Assembly: GCA_904063045.1 (NCBI GenBank) | Contig: CAJFCJ010000189.1 | Location: forward strand, 11,620-32,488 | Length of the DNA stretch: 20,869 bases | Direction of reading: 5' to 3' | Origin: Dimorphilus gyrociliatus | Lineage: Eukaryota > Annelida > Polychaeta > Dinophilidae | Shown: in pieces, positions 1 through 10,657 of the stretch | Layout: every line of letters starts with the position of its first letter | How positions within the stretch are numbered: the stretch's first letter is position 1 | Notes under the pieces: model-generated | What the model was told of the DNA's origin: nothing | Database searches by the model: none | Seen by the model: only the letters and a program-made list of their open reading frames with translations | Program-made: the position numbers and the translations under genes

Positions 1-2061
1 GAAGAGGGGAGCTTCTCGAATTTCAAACAATTAAAATCATTAATTATCGATGGGACTGGCCTCTCTTACAAATCTCTTAGAATAATTTTTAAAGACATTA
101 CACAAATCCATCAACTTTCTACAAGTTCATCAAAAGTTTGCTGTTTGTCAATGAAATATCTAACTATACACTTTCAATGTAGACAGAATGATCACGTGTC
201 CTATCCTGATTGCATAATGCTGATTGGTTCAAAAATAAAGAGAATTTTCTACTGGATTATAGGAGTCATTGGTTGTTTAGGGAATGTGATATTGGCTGCT
301 TTTTTATTAAAATTAGATAGCATTTCTAAACATTTTAAGCAATTATTGAATTTGGCAGATCTCTTTACATCGTTCTATATCTTATCTATAGCCACAGTTG
401 ATTCTTATTATCAAAAGACTTTCCTAGAAAATAGTGAAGAATGGATTAATAGTGAATTTTGTCATTTTTTAGATATCATTATGAATTTTTCTCTCCTCTT
501 ATCTTCAATAAGTATATTAATGATAACTTTGGAAAGGAATGTAGTTGTGAAATATCCATTGAAGAAATCAAAATCTGGAAAATTTAAATACATATCTAGC
601 CTGATAACAATAGGAATTTGCCTTTTCATTTCAACAGTCTCTTCTAGATTTTTCAGAGTATAATTCACTTTTCCAGTAAAGGGAAAACTCGCACCCACTC
701 TAAAAAGTTTTGGACTATAATTAGGTTACTAGTGTGGTTGGAATGTAGTATAAAAGTTTAATAACTTTAGGGTTAGGGTTAGGGTAAAACTAGCAAAATA
801 GGGATGAGTTTTCCCATACCCATTGATTTTGTAGCATTTTCACTGTTAAACAAACAATTCTCTTTCAAGTACTCTAATCAAGAAAAACCAGACAAGTGTT
901 TTACTTTTTTTGATTTAAGAGAGGATGAAAAAAATATGATATTTCTATTTATTATCTATTGCCTGGTTATACCTACAATCAATTTTCTTATGCTCTATTC
1001 AAATTGCCAATTAATTGCAATAATAAAAAAATCAGTCAAACTATTTCAACATTCAAAAACTAGAAGAAAGATTAATCCTTGTGTTTTACTTTTTGCTATA
1101 AATTACGTTCTAATCTGGACAGTAATCTCTATATTTGGTTAGAGTAAAAGAAGCGTTGAAATTATTTTGTTTAGGGGTTTGGAGGAAGATTTTTCACCTT
1201 AATCTATAAAGTATATGATGCCGAGAAGAACACTCTTCCCAACCCCTCACAATCAACTTTCCTTCAATTCATTGTTTCTTTTTTTTTCATTGGTTCTAAG
1301 TTTTTTTTTATTCTTTTCAAAGCATTCACTTAAAAATCATCAAATTGAATGGATAGTAATAATTGTTTTACCATTCAATTCAGTAATTAATCCATTCATT
1401 ACTTCTTATCAAGAAATAGTCGAAGCTGTTTCCGCATATAAATATAAAAAGTCTGTGAAAAGGTAAAAGAAAATGCTTGAATAATGTAGCGTGATTTAAC
1501 ATTCTCTCCTTCTTTCCTTCAAGATCACTTTTAGTCGGAAAAACTGCAAGAGATAGTTTTGAAAACTGTAAAATACTTTTATCTCTCAAGATAAAATTTT
1601 GATTATTGAATATTTCCTATTTGCAGTGTTTAGATTTATCAAACATCAAGAGAAATATAATTTAATTATATTCAATTTTTGTGACTATTCAAAACTAGAA
1701 ATTAACAAACACTTCTATACAGAATTTCAATATTTTCATTGTTTTTCAAGAATAACATATTCAATTTTTGCAGTTCATAAATTTAATTACTGTTTACAGG
1801 GTCAATTTTCAACAGAAAACATTGTCAATAAAGTTGAGTAGATTAGCTCACTTTAGGCTTAGCCCCAACCTCTAACCCTTAGCCCTAATTAAAATTGTAA
1901 TTTTTCAGAAAGCAAACTTCAAAATATACTTGCAAACTGAAAAATTATACATGAATGAGACACTAAATGATACTGAAGATATATTTGCATTAGGAATAAT
2001 ATTAAAGAAAATACTACAGAAGAGAAAAAGGTATGAAAAAAATATAATACAGTCAACATAG
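1..2061 (+). CDS. LRR-7TM receptor with kinase-like tail, copy 1 (5' end outside window)
   Basis: Exons read as <1-657, 870-1137, 1301-1462, 1524-1567, 1627-1832 and 1909-2061. Exon 1 holds the last leucine-rich repeats, the CC...C...C hinge and helices 1-4; helix 3 ends ITLERN where type C LGR/GRL101 receptors have ERY. Exon 2 gives the ECL2 cysteine, helix 5, loop 3 and helix 6; exon 3 gives helix 7 with NPFITS in place of NPxxY. The last three exons form a tail that resembles a kinase C-lobe: hinge-like NLIIFNFCDYS, helix-E-like RITYSIFAVHKFNYC, STENI in the catalytic-loop position, then DTEDIFALGIILKKILQKR as helix F. No VAIK, HRD or DFG residues remain. Exon phases match copy 2 throughout. 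Exon 3 is one base shorter than in copy 2 (162 against 163), which breaks the frame at a T9 run, so the gene is either frameshifted or the run is miscalled. The 7TM receptor identity is solid; the kinase-like reading is inferred. Confidence 0.8.
681..816. mobile_element. Divergent inverted-repeat element in intron 1 of copy 1
   Basis: The intron at 658-869 is long for this locus (212 bases). It holds two inverted ends, GGGAAAACTCGCACCC at 681-696 and GGGATGAGTTTTCCCA at 801-816. Between them is a TTAGGG tract followed by GTAAAAC, as in the 206-208 base MITEs elsewhere in the window. The ends are degenerate and I found no clear target duplication, so this is an older or related element. Confidence 0.45.
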
Positions 2062-3056
2062 TCAGTCATTATTTACACAGATATTTATAATGTTCCACTT
2101 TTTATCAATTTGTCTTTGTTTTTAAATGAATTGTTATTTCAAAAATACAATCAACCAATCACAATTAAGGATAAATTTTGTCACTTATTCTAATAAGGAT
2201 TAATGTTAGGGTTTTTTGGTCTTTTTTTGATATTTTCTAGCTACAAGACCTACCAACGTTCCGAGTTATAAATATGCATATCATTCTCTGTTTAAAAAGT
2301 AATATCCAATCATATATTCCATGACGTTTTCTCCCCAAAATCAAATAATATCCAAATGAACATTTCGTATTGTTACGTAATTTTGTCAGTATTTATTGTC
2401 AATAATGCATTTACAAGGGTGTTAAAGTAATCAGCTTCTAAAAAAGTTAGTAAAGGCGTCTAGGCTGTTGGTGACTGACTGTCACAGTCTGACTAACATC
2501 TAGCCTAACTGATACCCATCGGCTGACTTTTGATTACTTTTCGTCGTTGTTTCAAACTGCACCGATTAGCTTGAAATTCTGAAGCAACGAAGAGCGAATA
2601 TGCCTGAGTTCCTGTTAAAAATTTGGGCTAAAGCGGGACAAACAGTTATAAAATGGCACCTTGTTTTTTTATATCTGTCACCCTTTCCTTTTCAAGTCAA
2701 ATATGTATGACTGAATGAATAAATGGACGCAGCCAAATGGATAAAATATTGGATCGAACCTCTCAAATCAATTTCTGAAACCACGAGTATTTCATTCAAA
2801 GAATACTTATAGGATTAGTAAGTTTCTAATTCTAAACAAATTAAAGTAATAAGCTGAAGCACTAGAATATTAAATGATCAACTGTTCAATTTATGAAATT
2901 TACATGAATTTACAAGTGTTGATAACTGACTTGTAAAAATATTTGAACAAGCAAAAGTAAGACTAATAACGAAGAAAAAAATTCTAAATATTGTTGTTGA
3001 GAGTTGTTGTTCTATATTTTTAGAAGATACCTGTAAAATATTCACTATCAATGATT
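2062..3056. other. Intergenic stretch between copy 1 and a small minus-strand ORF
   Basis: About 1 kb without a convincing gene. It has a locally GC-richer patch near 2450-2600 with short dyad symmetry (GTGACTGACTGTCAC at about 2470), scattered degenerate TTAGGG-like words (2200-2220), and AT-rich filler. A 60-codon minus-strand frame at 2878-3060 overlaps the stop of the neighbouring small ORF and shows no recognisable motif. Confidence 0.5.
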
Positions 3057-3275
3057 TCATAATTCATCTTTTAATTGTAGACTTTCTTGGTGGAAATCTT
3101 TGATTTTGGATTTTACTTCTGGGGTGATAAAATCAAAAACTTTTCCAGAGCAAGTAGGCATTTTATCTTTTTCTTCATTGAGAAAGGTGTACAGCTCAGA
3201 AAAAAATTCATCTTTTCTCTTTAGAATTTCCTCTACAAGATTATTTTTAGGAATCTTACGAGCTAAGGACATCAT
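3057..3275 (-). CDS. Small hypothetical protein, 72 aa
   Basis: An open frame from an ATG ATG pair to TGA encodes a charged, lysine/glutamate-rich soluble peptide with no signal peptide or membrane segment. The same frame stays open upstream of the ATG to a TTTAG acceptor-like site near 3300, so it could be a terminal exon. The segment EFFSELYTFLNEEKDKMP followed by SGK-FDF faintly recalls the start of an ARID domain, but that is too weak to assign. The last four residues are KDEL; without a signal peptide I do not take this as an ER-retention signal. It lies on the same strand as copy 2 and about 340 bases past its stop. The mixed, protein-like composition argues for a real gene or exon, but I do not recognise it. 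Confidence 0.35.
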   Translation of the reverse strand: MMSLARKIPKNNLVEEILKRKDEFFSELYTFLNEEKDKMPTCSGKVFDFITPEVKSKIKDFHQESLQLKDEL

Positions 3276-3543
3276 CTTAGCTGAGCTACTAGTTCTAAAC
3301 AAACAGACTAAAGATGAAGCGGATGGTTAGAGAACGGGACGGTCCACTGTTAAATTCTTACGGTTCGTGAATCTTTTCTAAGATTGATAGTTGACAAATT
3401 GAAATGTTGAGAAACATAAAAGTAAGACTAATACATCTCTTATTTTTAAATAATCGTTGTGTGTTTGTTTATTTTTATGAAGTACTGGCTGCATTAGTGT
3501 ACACAAAATAGCAACCATGTATTGTATATTTGAACATATACCA

Positions 3544-3549
3544 TTTATT
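3544..3549 (-). terminator. Candidate polyadenylation signal of copy 2
   Basis: On the minus strand the sequence reads AATAAA about 64 bases past the TGA stop at 3613-3615. This is the usual position for a metazoan poly(A) signal and supports ending the gene at the short kinase-like exon. Confidence 0.5.
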
Positions 3550-3612
3550 TAGCATTAGGACAAAAGCAATTAGTGAAATTACTAGACATGATGAATATAA
3601 AATGGATAGCTT

Positions 3613-4417
3613 TCAAATTGAATAAAATATATTTCTTTTCTGTAGAACCTTTTTTGTGAAATTACCAAAAGTAAAAATATCTTTTTGCCTCAATTCATCA
3701 CTTCCATTAACAATGCATTCTGATGTTACAACATAGAGTTTTTCACTTTTGCCTCTCTGCAATGTATACATTATATAAACCATATACTAGTTTTGCTCCT
3801 AGTGCTTCAGTAGCAGTAGTTGAAAACAAAAATTTAGTGTTTATACCAATAGAAATATATATTTAAAGTCGAGCAATCCGTTATAAGACAAGTTGGCTTT
3901 ATGCGAAGAGACAAACGCTGCACAAATATCTTTTATTAGTTTGTAAATATTCATAAACTGATAGAAGGGTTTGAGGCCTTTTACTCTTTCAACCGGAAGT
4001 AGTAAATTAATTTGACGTAGAAGACGTTCATTCGTTTTAATGAATGTTATATCTGAAAGAGTTTTTAAAAAAAGAATATTATATTAATAGAAGAGAAAAG
4101 AATAAATGAATGAAAAATGATTAAATAAGGAAACATTTATTAGTGTTCGATAGAAGGATACTGTTTGTTTTATTTAGTCTGGAAGGGAACGAGTGATGAT
4201 ATAAAAAATAAAAAAATAATTGTGTTTTTTATACATTCTCTTGGCTTTTTCCTTCTGTAACGATAAATAATATGCGGTTGCATCTCTAAAAGTATATAAT
4301 AGAGGATTAATGACCGCGTTTAATGGGAGGAAGATGATAATCAGTGTTACGTATAGTTCTTTTTTAATAACTAATTTAAATAGAATTGCATAGACTCCTG
4401 TAAGTAGAGAGAGATGA

Positions 4418-4462
<45 letters not shown>

Positions 4463-7400
4463 GACACTGTATACTAATGAAAAGGATACGACAGAAAATG
4501 TGGATGAATTTAAAGTTTTACTCTAACTCTAACCCTAACCCAGCCGGATGCGACAGAAAAGTGCCCCAAAAGCATGGTTTTACCCTAACCCTAAACCATC
4601 CCTAATGTATCCCTAACCCTTTTTCATTACTCCTAACCCTTAGATGGGACCCCCTTAATTACAAATCAATAAATGCTTTTTTCCTCCTAACCATTTCTTA
4701 ACCCAAAATGCTGCCTTCAAATATCCTTCTTGGGGCCGTTTTCTGTTGATCCCAACCCAGCCCTAGCTCTTAGCTGTTGCATTTTACTGATTTAACTATC
4801 CTAACAACAAAACAATAGATTGATTTACATTTCCAAACCCAATTTCAACCTAAACTTTAACACCAAACTTTTTCTGTCGACCACTAAATAAAAAGTGGGA
4901 AGAGTAGAAAAAACCTAAAATTGAAATTGGGAACCAACAGAATACATTCGTAATGACAATTAAAAATGCATTGATCTTAAATTTCTTTTGCTGATCCTCA
5001 AATGCATCCTTATTATTTATTATATCTTTAGTTGTCAATGTTTCATGCCATATTCGTATATATAGAACAAATATTATTAAACATAGAAGGGACATTAATA
5101 TTCCAAAAATGAAAAATGAAAATAACCATCCGTCCAGTTTCTCACTAGATATCTGTAGTGTGAAGCATACTGGACTACTTGAATAATATTTCTAAGTAGG
5201 TCATAGTTGTTTCATTAGTAGTTGATTGAAAATACTTCAATATGCCTATATATACTCTATAGATAAGCATTGGGAGGGCCGATAAAAATCCAGAACTTGC
5301 CAAGGCAACAAACGCTAGAATTCTTGTTCTTGTTCTTGTGAAAATCTTCTTGAATGGAAAAGCAATCATTAAATATCTTTCAATTGTTATCAATAGTAGA
5401 CTTTGAGCAGACAATAAAATTGACAAACTACAAAACCATCCAATAAATTTGCAGAAATTGCTGTTTCTCCATTTGTAATCATTTTCAATATAACGCCCTC
5501 TATAGTGAATATCAACACCACCAATAATTGCGAAATAGATTGATGTGGATAGATCGGCAAATGAAAGACTTAAGTGAAATAGACTTTTTCTATTACGTTT
5601 CGAAATTATCCCTCTAAATATTAGCGATGTAAAATTTTCAATAAAAGCAATTAAGGAGAGAATCCAAAGCGTCAAACGCAAAGATTTTGATCCTAAAAGA
5701 TCGGCGCATGAATTAAACAACGAGGTTATTGGAGAACACTTTTGTATATTCTTGTTGTATTGCCAAGAGAAGCAGCAGAATGAGAAATAGTTGCTGTATA
5801 AAGTTTGTAGAGATTCTAGAGGTTTTATAAGGCTACTTTTGTGAAATAACGAAACGTATGTGTTCGTTAATAATAAGTGTTTTAGAGAAGATAGCGATTG
5901 AAAAGCATTTTCATGAATATCTTTGATAAAAGATTGTTGAATTGTTAAATTTCTCAATTTTTTCAAATTGTCCAACAACTTTTCATTGAAATAATAGATT
6001 GTTGTTAAAGTGAAATTGATTGATAGTATATTTATTGATTGTTTTAATGTAGTATGAACATTCATTGTTAAAATAGCATTCTTAACAGTTAAAAACTGTA
6101 GAATAATTAATGAATGAGTAAAGATTTGTGATAAATTCACAAATTTACAATCCATTAAAGATAAATGTATCAGATTTGGGAATAGTTTCGATATTGGTAT
6201 ATTTATATTTGTCCAATTGTGAAATGATAATACGGTTGTTGAATAATCAATGCTGCTGCTGCTATTAAATAAAAATAGTTTCAAATTTTCTATACGGTTG
6301 AAAATTTCAACTTTTTTTAAGTTTAAAGTTAAAATTTCAGTAAATACAAATTCCAGATTTTTATTACTCAAACCATTCAATTTACATTGAATGGAATAAA
6401 ACTCTGGACAACGACAAAAGTGTGGACAAGTTGAGTTAGAACTGCAATATAATTCATCACTTCCTTTTAGACAATCAACAATGCCATTGCAAATTTTGTC
6501 TATAGAAATAAATGTACTCTCTTCTCTACACTTTAAATAACCTTTTGGTCTAAATTTATCTGCACATTACGCAATAAAAGTTGTAGATGAGAAACAATAA
6601 CATTGATCAATATCAATTCAAATAGTTGATTTATGTTAACCAACCGCAATCGATTTCATCGTCGTGATGAACGCAATGTACTATTCCATCGCAAACCTGT
6701 TTTATTGATATACAATATCTACTCTCCACGCACAAATATTCTCCAATTGGACAATGAGTTATAGAGCAATTCTCCAGAGCATAGAATGGAAAATGAACTT
6801 TTGTTAAAAGTTTTCCCATTGAATTATAAACAACTCGACATTTATGAATTTTCGTACTTGATAAAATTGAACAGCTTCGTAAATCGAATCTGTCAAAATT
6901 TGAACATTGATTTGGATTCTCGTCGTTTTCATCGAAGCAATTCACTTGCAGATCGCATTGTTTAGTTTGTAATTCGCATTTGCCGTCACAATTAAATTTA
7001 TTATATTTTTTACAATCTGTTTCAAATCACAGTGAAAATTTTTTGCTCTTCAGATTCATTGAGTAAATAGGATATTTACCTATTTTTGAATTATCAAAAT
7101 TACATTTTTCATCACTACCATCAAAGCAATTTTTTTCATCATTACAAAAATACTGACTACCAATACATTGATAATTGTCACATCTTAGTCTGATCGAATA
7201 TGTAAAAGGTTACACTTAATTTTACTTGATTAAAGTATTAATTGAATTTTTATAAATGTTTTTTTTTTATACCTGTTTTCTAATTTACAAGGTGAAAATT
7301 CTAGAGTTCAGTTGTGATTGATTGGTTCGTTTGTTTGATTGTTTGTTTGTTAATTTTTAAATACTTTAGTGAGTAATATGAAAAATGATAAAACAATACT

Positions 7401-10400
7401 CCTCACCACAGAACAACTCGTCATATTTATTTGGACAATCATAGACGTAATCGCAAACAAATTGACTATTTATCGTTGTTTTAAAATCACAATAGAATAG
7501 AGTGTTTGGTGTACAATCTCGTTCATCTTCGCCCGAATAACAGTCGTTATGGCCATCACACTTATTTATTAAATTAATGCATAAGTTATCAATAGTACAA
7601 TGGAAGAAATTTTTGGGACAATTTAAAACATTCCTAATTTCTAAGGCTTTTGACAGTGAAATTTTATAGCTATCTAATATTTTTTGGAAAGAATATATAC
7701 ATATATATTTTAATAGTTTGATAAGTAAAGGGTATCGTTGCAAATGCCAGTAATTTTCAAATTTTTTACCTTATAAATGCCCATCCCTCAGTTCATCCCC
7801 TCCCAAAAAATGGGCATTTGTCAACAACTGTATAATGGCTAAGTTTTGAAATTTACATGGAACTCTACAAATATTTGTTGATGTTAATTTCTTTTCGCAA
7901 TGAAATGAAAGTGTTTTGTATTCCAATCCAGAAATACCACTTGTTTCCATATAATAACATTTCAAATTGGATTTCTGGTGGAAAAATTCTTCAAAGGGAA
8001 TATTTGAAAATATTTTCATACAGCCATTAAGGTATCTATAGAAATAACGGTTTATCTAATTATTCTACAGTCTATTTATTAGGACGATGGAGAAATATCT
8101 TTTTTATTATCTTACTTTGAGCGGAATTTGAAGGAAAAACCATAAAAATCTTGCAGTTTTCCATCATCATAAACAAGATGTTTTTCTCCTCTAACATCTC
8201 TCGTAATTTTAAATTCTGAAAGAATAAGTTATTCAAATGGCAAATGATGATAAGGTCGGACAGGAGTAACAATAAATTCTTGTCTTACTTCCGGGTATGG
8301 ATTTTCTAGAGTTAAAATTGTCTAATTTGCGTCCTTCTGCCAAAAATGCAAAAAATCTGAAATCTCTGTTCGAAAGGTGCGACAATGTATAGTTTCTTAG
8401 GTGACATTCCTCTACTGCTTTATTTATTGAAATTGGTTGTTTGTAATCGATTAAAACATAACAGCCGTCATTGATGGAGAAGGCTTGTGGATCAGTACAT
8501 AAGATATCTGGAAATATTTCCCTTGTTACTAATTGTAAATTGAATAAAGTATATATTTTGAAAAGTTTTTGACCATTGTTATTATCGCATCCCAATATAT
8601 GCGATTGAAAAAGACTGAACATAGCAATTCTATTGAGAATAAAGAAGAACGGTGAACAGGTGAAAGTATTAGTATAATATACTTTATATGTATAAATAAA
8701 CAAACTGCTTTGGATGTTTTTCAAATGAAATGTTGCACCATGAGATATTATTCGGATTAGGACAATTTATTGTAAATGCAAACTCTCTATTCACTTGAAT
8801 TCTCTGTTTAAGTAGACCTCTGAATTTACCATTTTTAAAGCCAAATAATTTACAAATGGAAGATGTTTCGTAACTTTTAAGATATTTTGGTTTTGGACTA
8901 AACCAAGAGTGGTTGTAATACATCAGTAATATTCCTTTAAAACTATTATAATTTTGACTACTACTCATTGGTAGCAAATAGTTAGTTGCATTTCTAAACA
9001 ACGTAAGTGTATAATCTAAACAATGTGTTAAGTTGTTGTTTTAATAGGAGAATTATGCATTGTTCTCTTTTTTCAAAGTTTCGCAAACCTTTTAAATCAT
9101 CTTTTTCACCGCAATATGCGGCGAAAGTAAAACCCATTGCGAATGTATCTTTCTGTTTACAACCACTAAACCCGTCTTTGTCATTCCATTCGCAGTTATA
9201 TAAGACGGGTATGTTAAAATTTTCAAAGTAATAACTCAATTGTGGACAAGTTTCAGTAAAGAAAGAGTGTTTTGCGAACGATTTTATAAGTTTAATCGAT
9301 GCAGGTAAGTAAAATTTTCTCCCTATCTTACACATAACTTTGCCAACATCGGGTTTTGCAACCATACCTTCAACAACGACAGGAGTGTAGCCATAGGTTT
9401 TTGATAAAAACATATATGATACTAAGTTTATTAATTTTTTCTGAAATATTAATAATTGGTGATATTCCGACATAGCTTCAACTGTAATATCTGTTAATAT
9501 ATTCAATTAAAAAAACACTTAGTTTTTAGACAATTCATTTTCCAACTATGTTAGTTTCTTTGTTTGATTACTTTTAGAATAGTTTGTCCTACCTTTCAGG
9601 TCATTTTTAGTGCAGCTTATTATCTCGAAAAGTGTCCAGTTGTTGTTGATTTGTCTTAAAGTTAATTCCATCGTTTTGTTATTGAAATCAACTGCAAATA
9701 TTGTCCTTTCGTACTTTGCTGAATGAATATTTTTATAAAATTCACTCTTTTCGCATACATTAATGGCTGTATTTTTCAGTTGAACTAATAGATATGATTT
9801 TCTATTGTATCTGACAAAAAGTTGATAAAATTGCATTTGATAAGAGAGTACGGCGTATATATCTATTAGGGTTTAGATTTGATTGATCGACTTATTGATT
9901 AATTGATTGGTTGATTATTCTTAGATTTGGTTAGTGGTTCTTACATGGATATTGATGTTTAAAACATTTCAAGCAGAACGATGCCAATGGAACCTCCACG
10001 TCATTCAATTCTTTCCTGTATAAGGATGATAAAAGCATGAAGGTACCATGCAACGTTACAATATATTTTGCAAAATATTTCATACAAAACGTGCTTGTCT
10101 TTTTCAGAAACAACAATCAAAGATAAATGATCTAAAATTGAACGTGTTATTTCTTTTTATTATTCTTAACAGATCGTTTATGCTTTTTTAGAAAATATAT
10201 TTCTGCTACCATTTTGTGGATTACAAGATTCCGCTATGAAATGTATGTTATCGTAGCCTAAAAGTTGGCACAGTGCAATATAATATTCTTTTTTCATAAA
10301 AGCACCAAAAGCAACATATCGTCTTTCTTGCGTTGAGTTTACTATAACAAATATTTTTCCATAAATCGACACATTATTTTCGACTATTGGCTTCAGAGAA

Positions 10401-10522
10401 TATTTAACGTTAGTTTGATCCAAGTTGTACGACAATATTTTCCCATCAAAAGTGCATATATTTGTGCAAATAAGAGATATTAAAGTAGAAAATACTGCAA
10501 ATCTGTAAAGATTTTTCATCAT
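3613..10522 (-). CDS. Composite SRCR-CTLD-LDLa-LRR seven-helix receptor with kinase-like tail, copy 2
   Basis: Reconstructed exons (5' to 3'): 10522-10210, 10131-10047, 10015-9945, 9784-9593, 9490-9110, about 8993 or 8934 to 8706, 8629-8574, 8507-8289, 8215-8116, 8035-7857, 7673-7407, 7300-7273, 7189-7080, 7016-6645, 6559-5256, 5191-4915, 4397-4235, 4178-4135, 4052-3847, 3756-3613; roughly 1600 aa. Order: signal peptide (MMKNLYRFAVFSTLISLIC); about three SRCR-like modules (IALCQLLGY, SSICKLFGF); a C-type lectin domain (DGCYVL, INKAVEECHL, SFHCEKKL, NIC); about six LDLa modules (GSDEKC, CDGIVHC, GSDELYC); an LRRNT and divergent LRRs; helices 1-4 with ITIERY in one exon; helices 5-6; helix 7 with NPLLYTF; then a kinase-like tail ending DIFTFGNFTKKVLQKR. 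It is probably a cell-surface receptor of the GRL101/relaxin-receptor type. Phases close from 8629 to 3613. Junctions before exon 6 and around exon 11 are uncertain, and the intron at 10016-10046 would be only 31 bases. Confidence 0.82.
4421..4459. repeat. (TA)n microsatellite
   Basis: An almost perfect run of about 19 TA dinucleotides in the 517-base intron of copy 2 between the helix-6 and helix-7 exons. It lies just upstream, on the coding strand, of the CTTACAG acceptor at 4398. It is the likely cause of tyrosine/isoleucine-rich spurious frames on both strands. Confidence 0.95.
4484..4882. mobile_element. Older MITE copy, interrupted by a younger one
   Basis: The left end is GGATACGACAGAAAATGTGG with CCCTAACC-rich sequence inside. 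The right end is AAACTTTTTCTGTCGACC, its inverted partner. The flanks are imperfect 11-base duplications, ACTAATGAAAA at 4473-4483 and ACTAAATAAAA at 4883-4893. Removing the inner element (208 bases) and its 9-base duplication leaves about 182 bases, near the family size. It sits wholly inside the intron at 4398-4914. Confidence 0.7.
4546..4753. mobile_element. MITE, 208 bases, nested copy with 9-base target duplication
   Basis: It starts GGATGCGACAGAAAAGTGCC and ends GGCCGTTTTCTGTTGATCCC. It is flanked by AACCCAGCC at 4537-4545 and again at 4754-4762. The interior carries CCCTAACCCTAA and lacks an open frame, so it is non-autonomous. Its target was the older copy of the same family. Confidence 0.85.
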
Positions 10523-10657
10523 TTTTATTCTCCAAAATGGCAAATGCAGTGTAATACAAATGTGTTCATACTCAATTATAACAATAGAATACTAATTAGA
10601 CAAAAATACCATGTGAAAAACAGTATACCTACTTTGTAAAACTATACCTAATTTTAG
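10523..10657. promoter_or_regulatory. Upstream region of copy 2, possibly once divergent
   Basis: These 135 bases separate the ATG of copy 2 (minus strand) from the acceptor-like CTAATTTTAG that opens the plus-strand discoidin-like remnant. The stretch is AT-rich, with no clear TATA box or other site that I can defend. It should hold the start of transcription of copy 2 unless there is an upstream non-coding exon. Confidence 0.35.

Noticed and set aside
768-800. TTAGGG/CCCTAA runs (also at 4520-4600, 10990-11010, 19520-19540) as telomere or subtelomere sequence
   Set aside because: Each run is only two to three units long and, for the clear cases, lies at a fixed place inside a 206-208 base inverted-repeat element with target duplications.
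1599-1841. Independent 80-codon plus-strand gene
   Set aside because: A GTAAAA donor at 1568 and a TTTGCAG acceptor at 1626 join it in phase to the receptor, and copy 2 has the same exon with the same length.
2745-2765. GGATCGAACC as the T-arm of a minus-strand tRNA
   Set aside because: The flanking sequence is AT-rich and forms no acceptor, D or anticodon stem.
3057-3070. KDEL ending as an ER-retention signal
   Set aside because: The small ORF has no signal peptide, so the protein would not enter the ER; probably chance.
8072-8272. 66-codon minus-strand frame with methionine-rich sequence
   Set aside because: The phase-consistent exon at 8116-8215 uses another frame, which joins both neighbours and completes the C-type lectin domain; this frame is its shadow.
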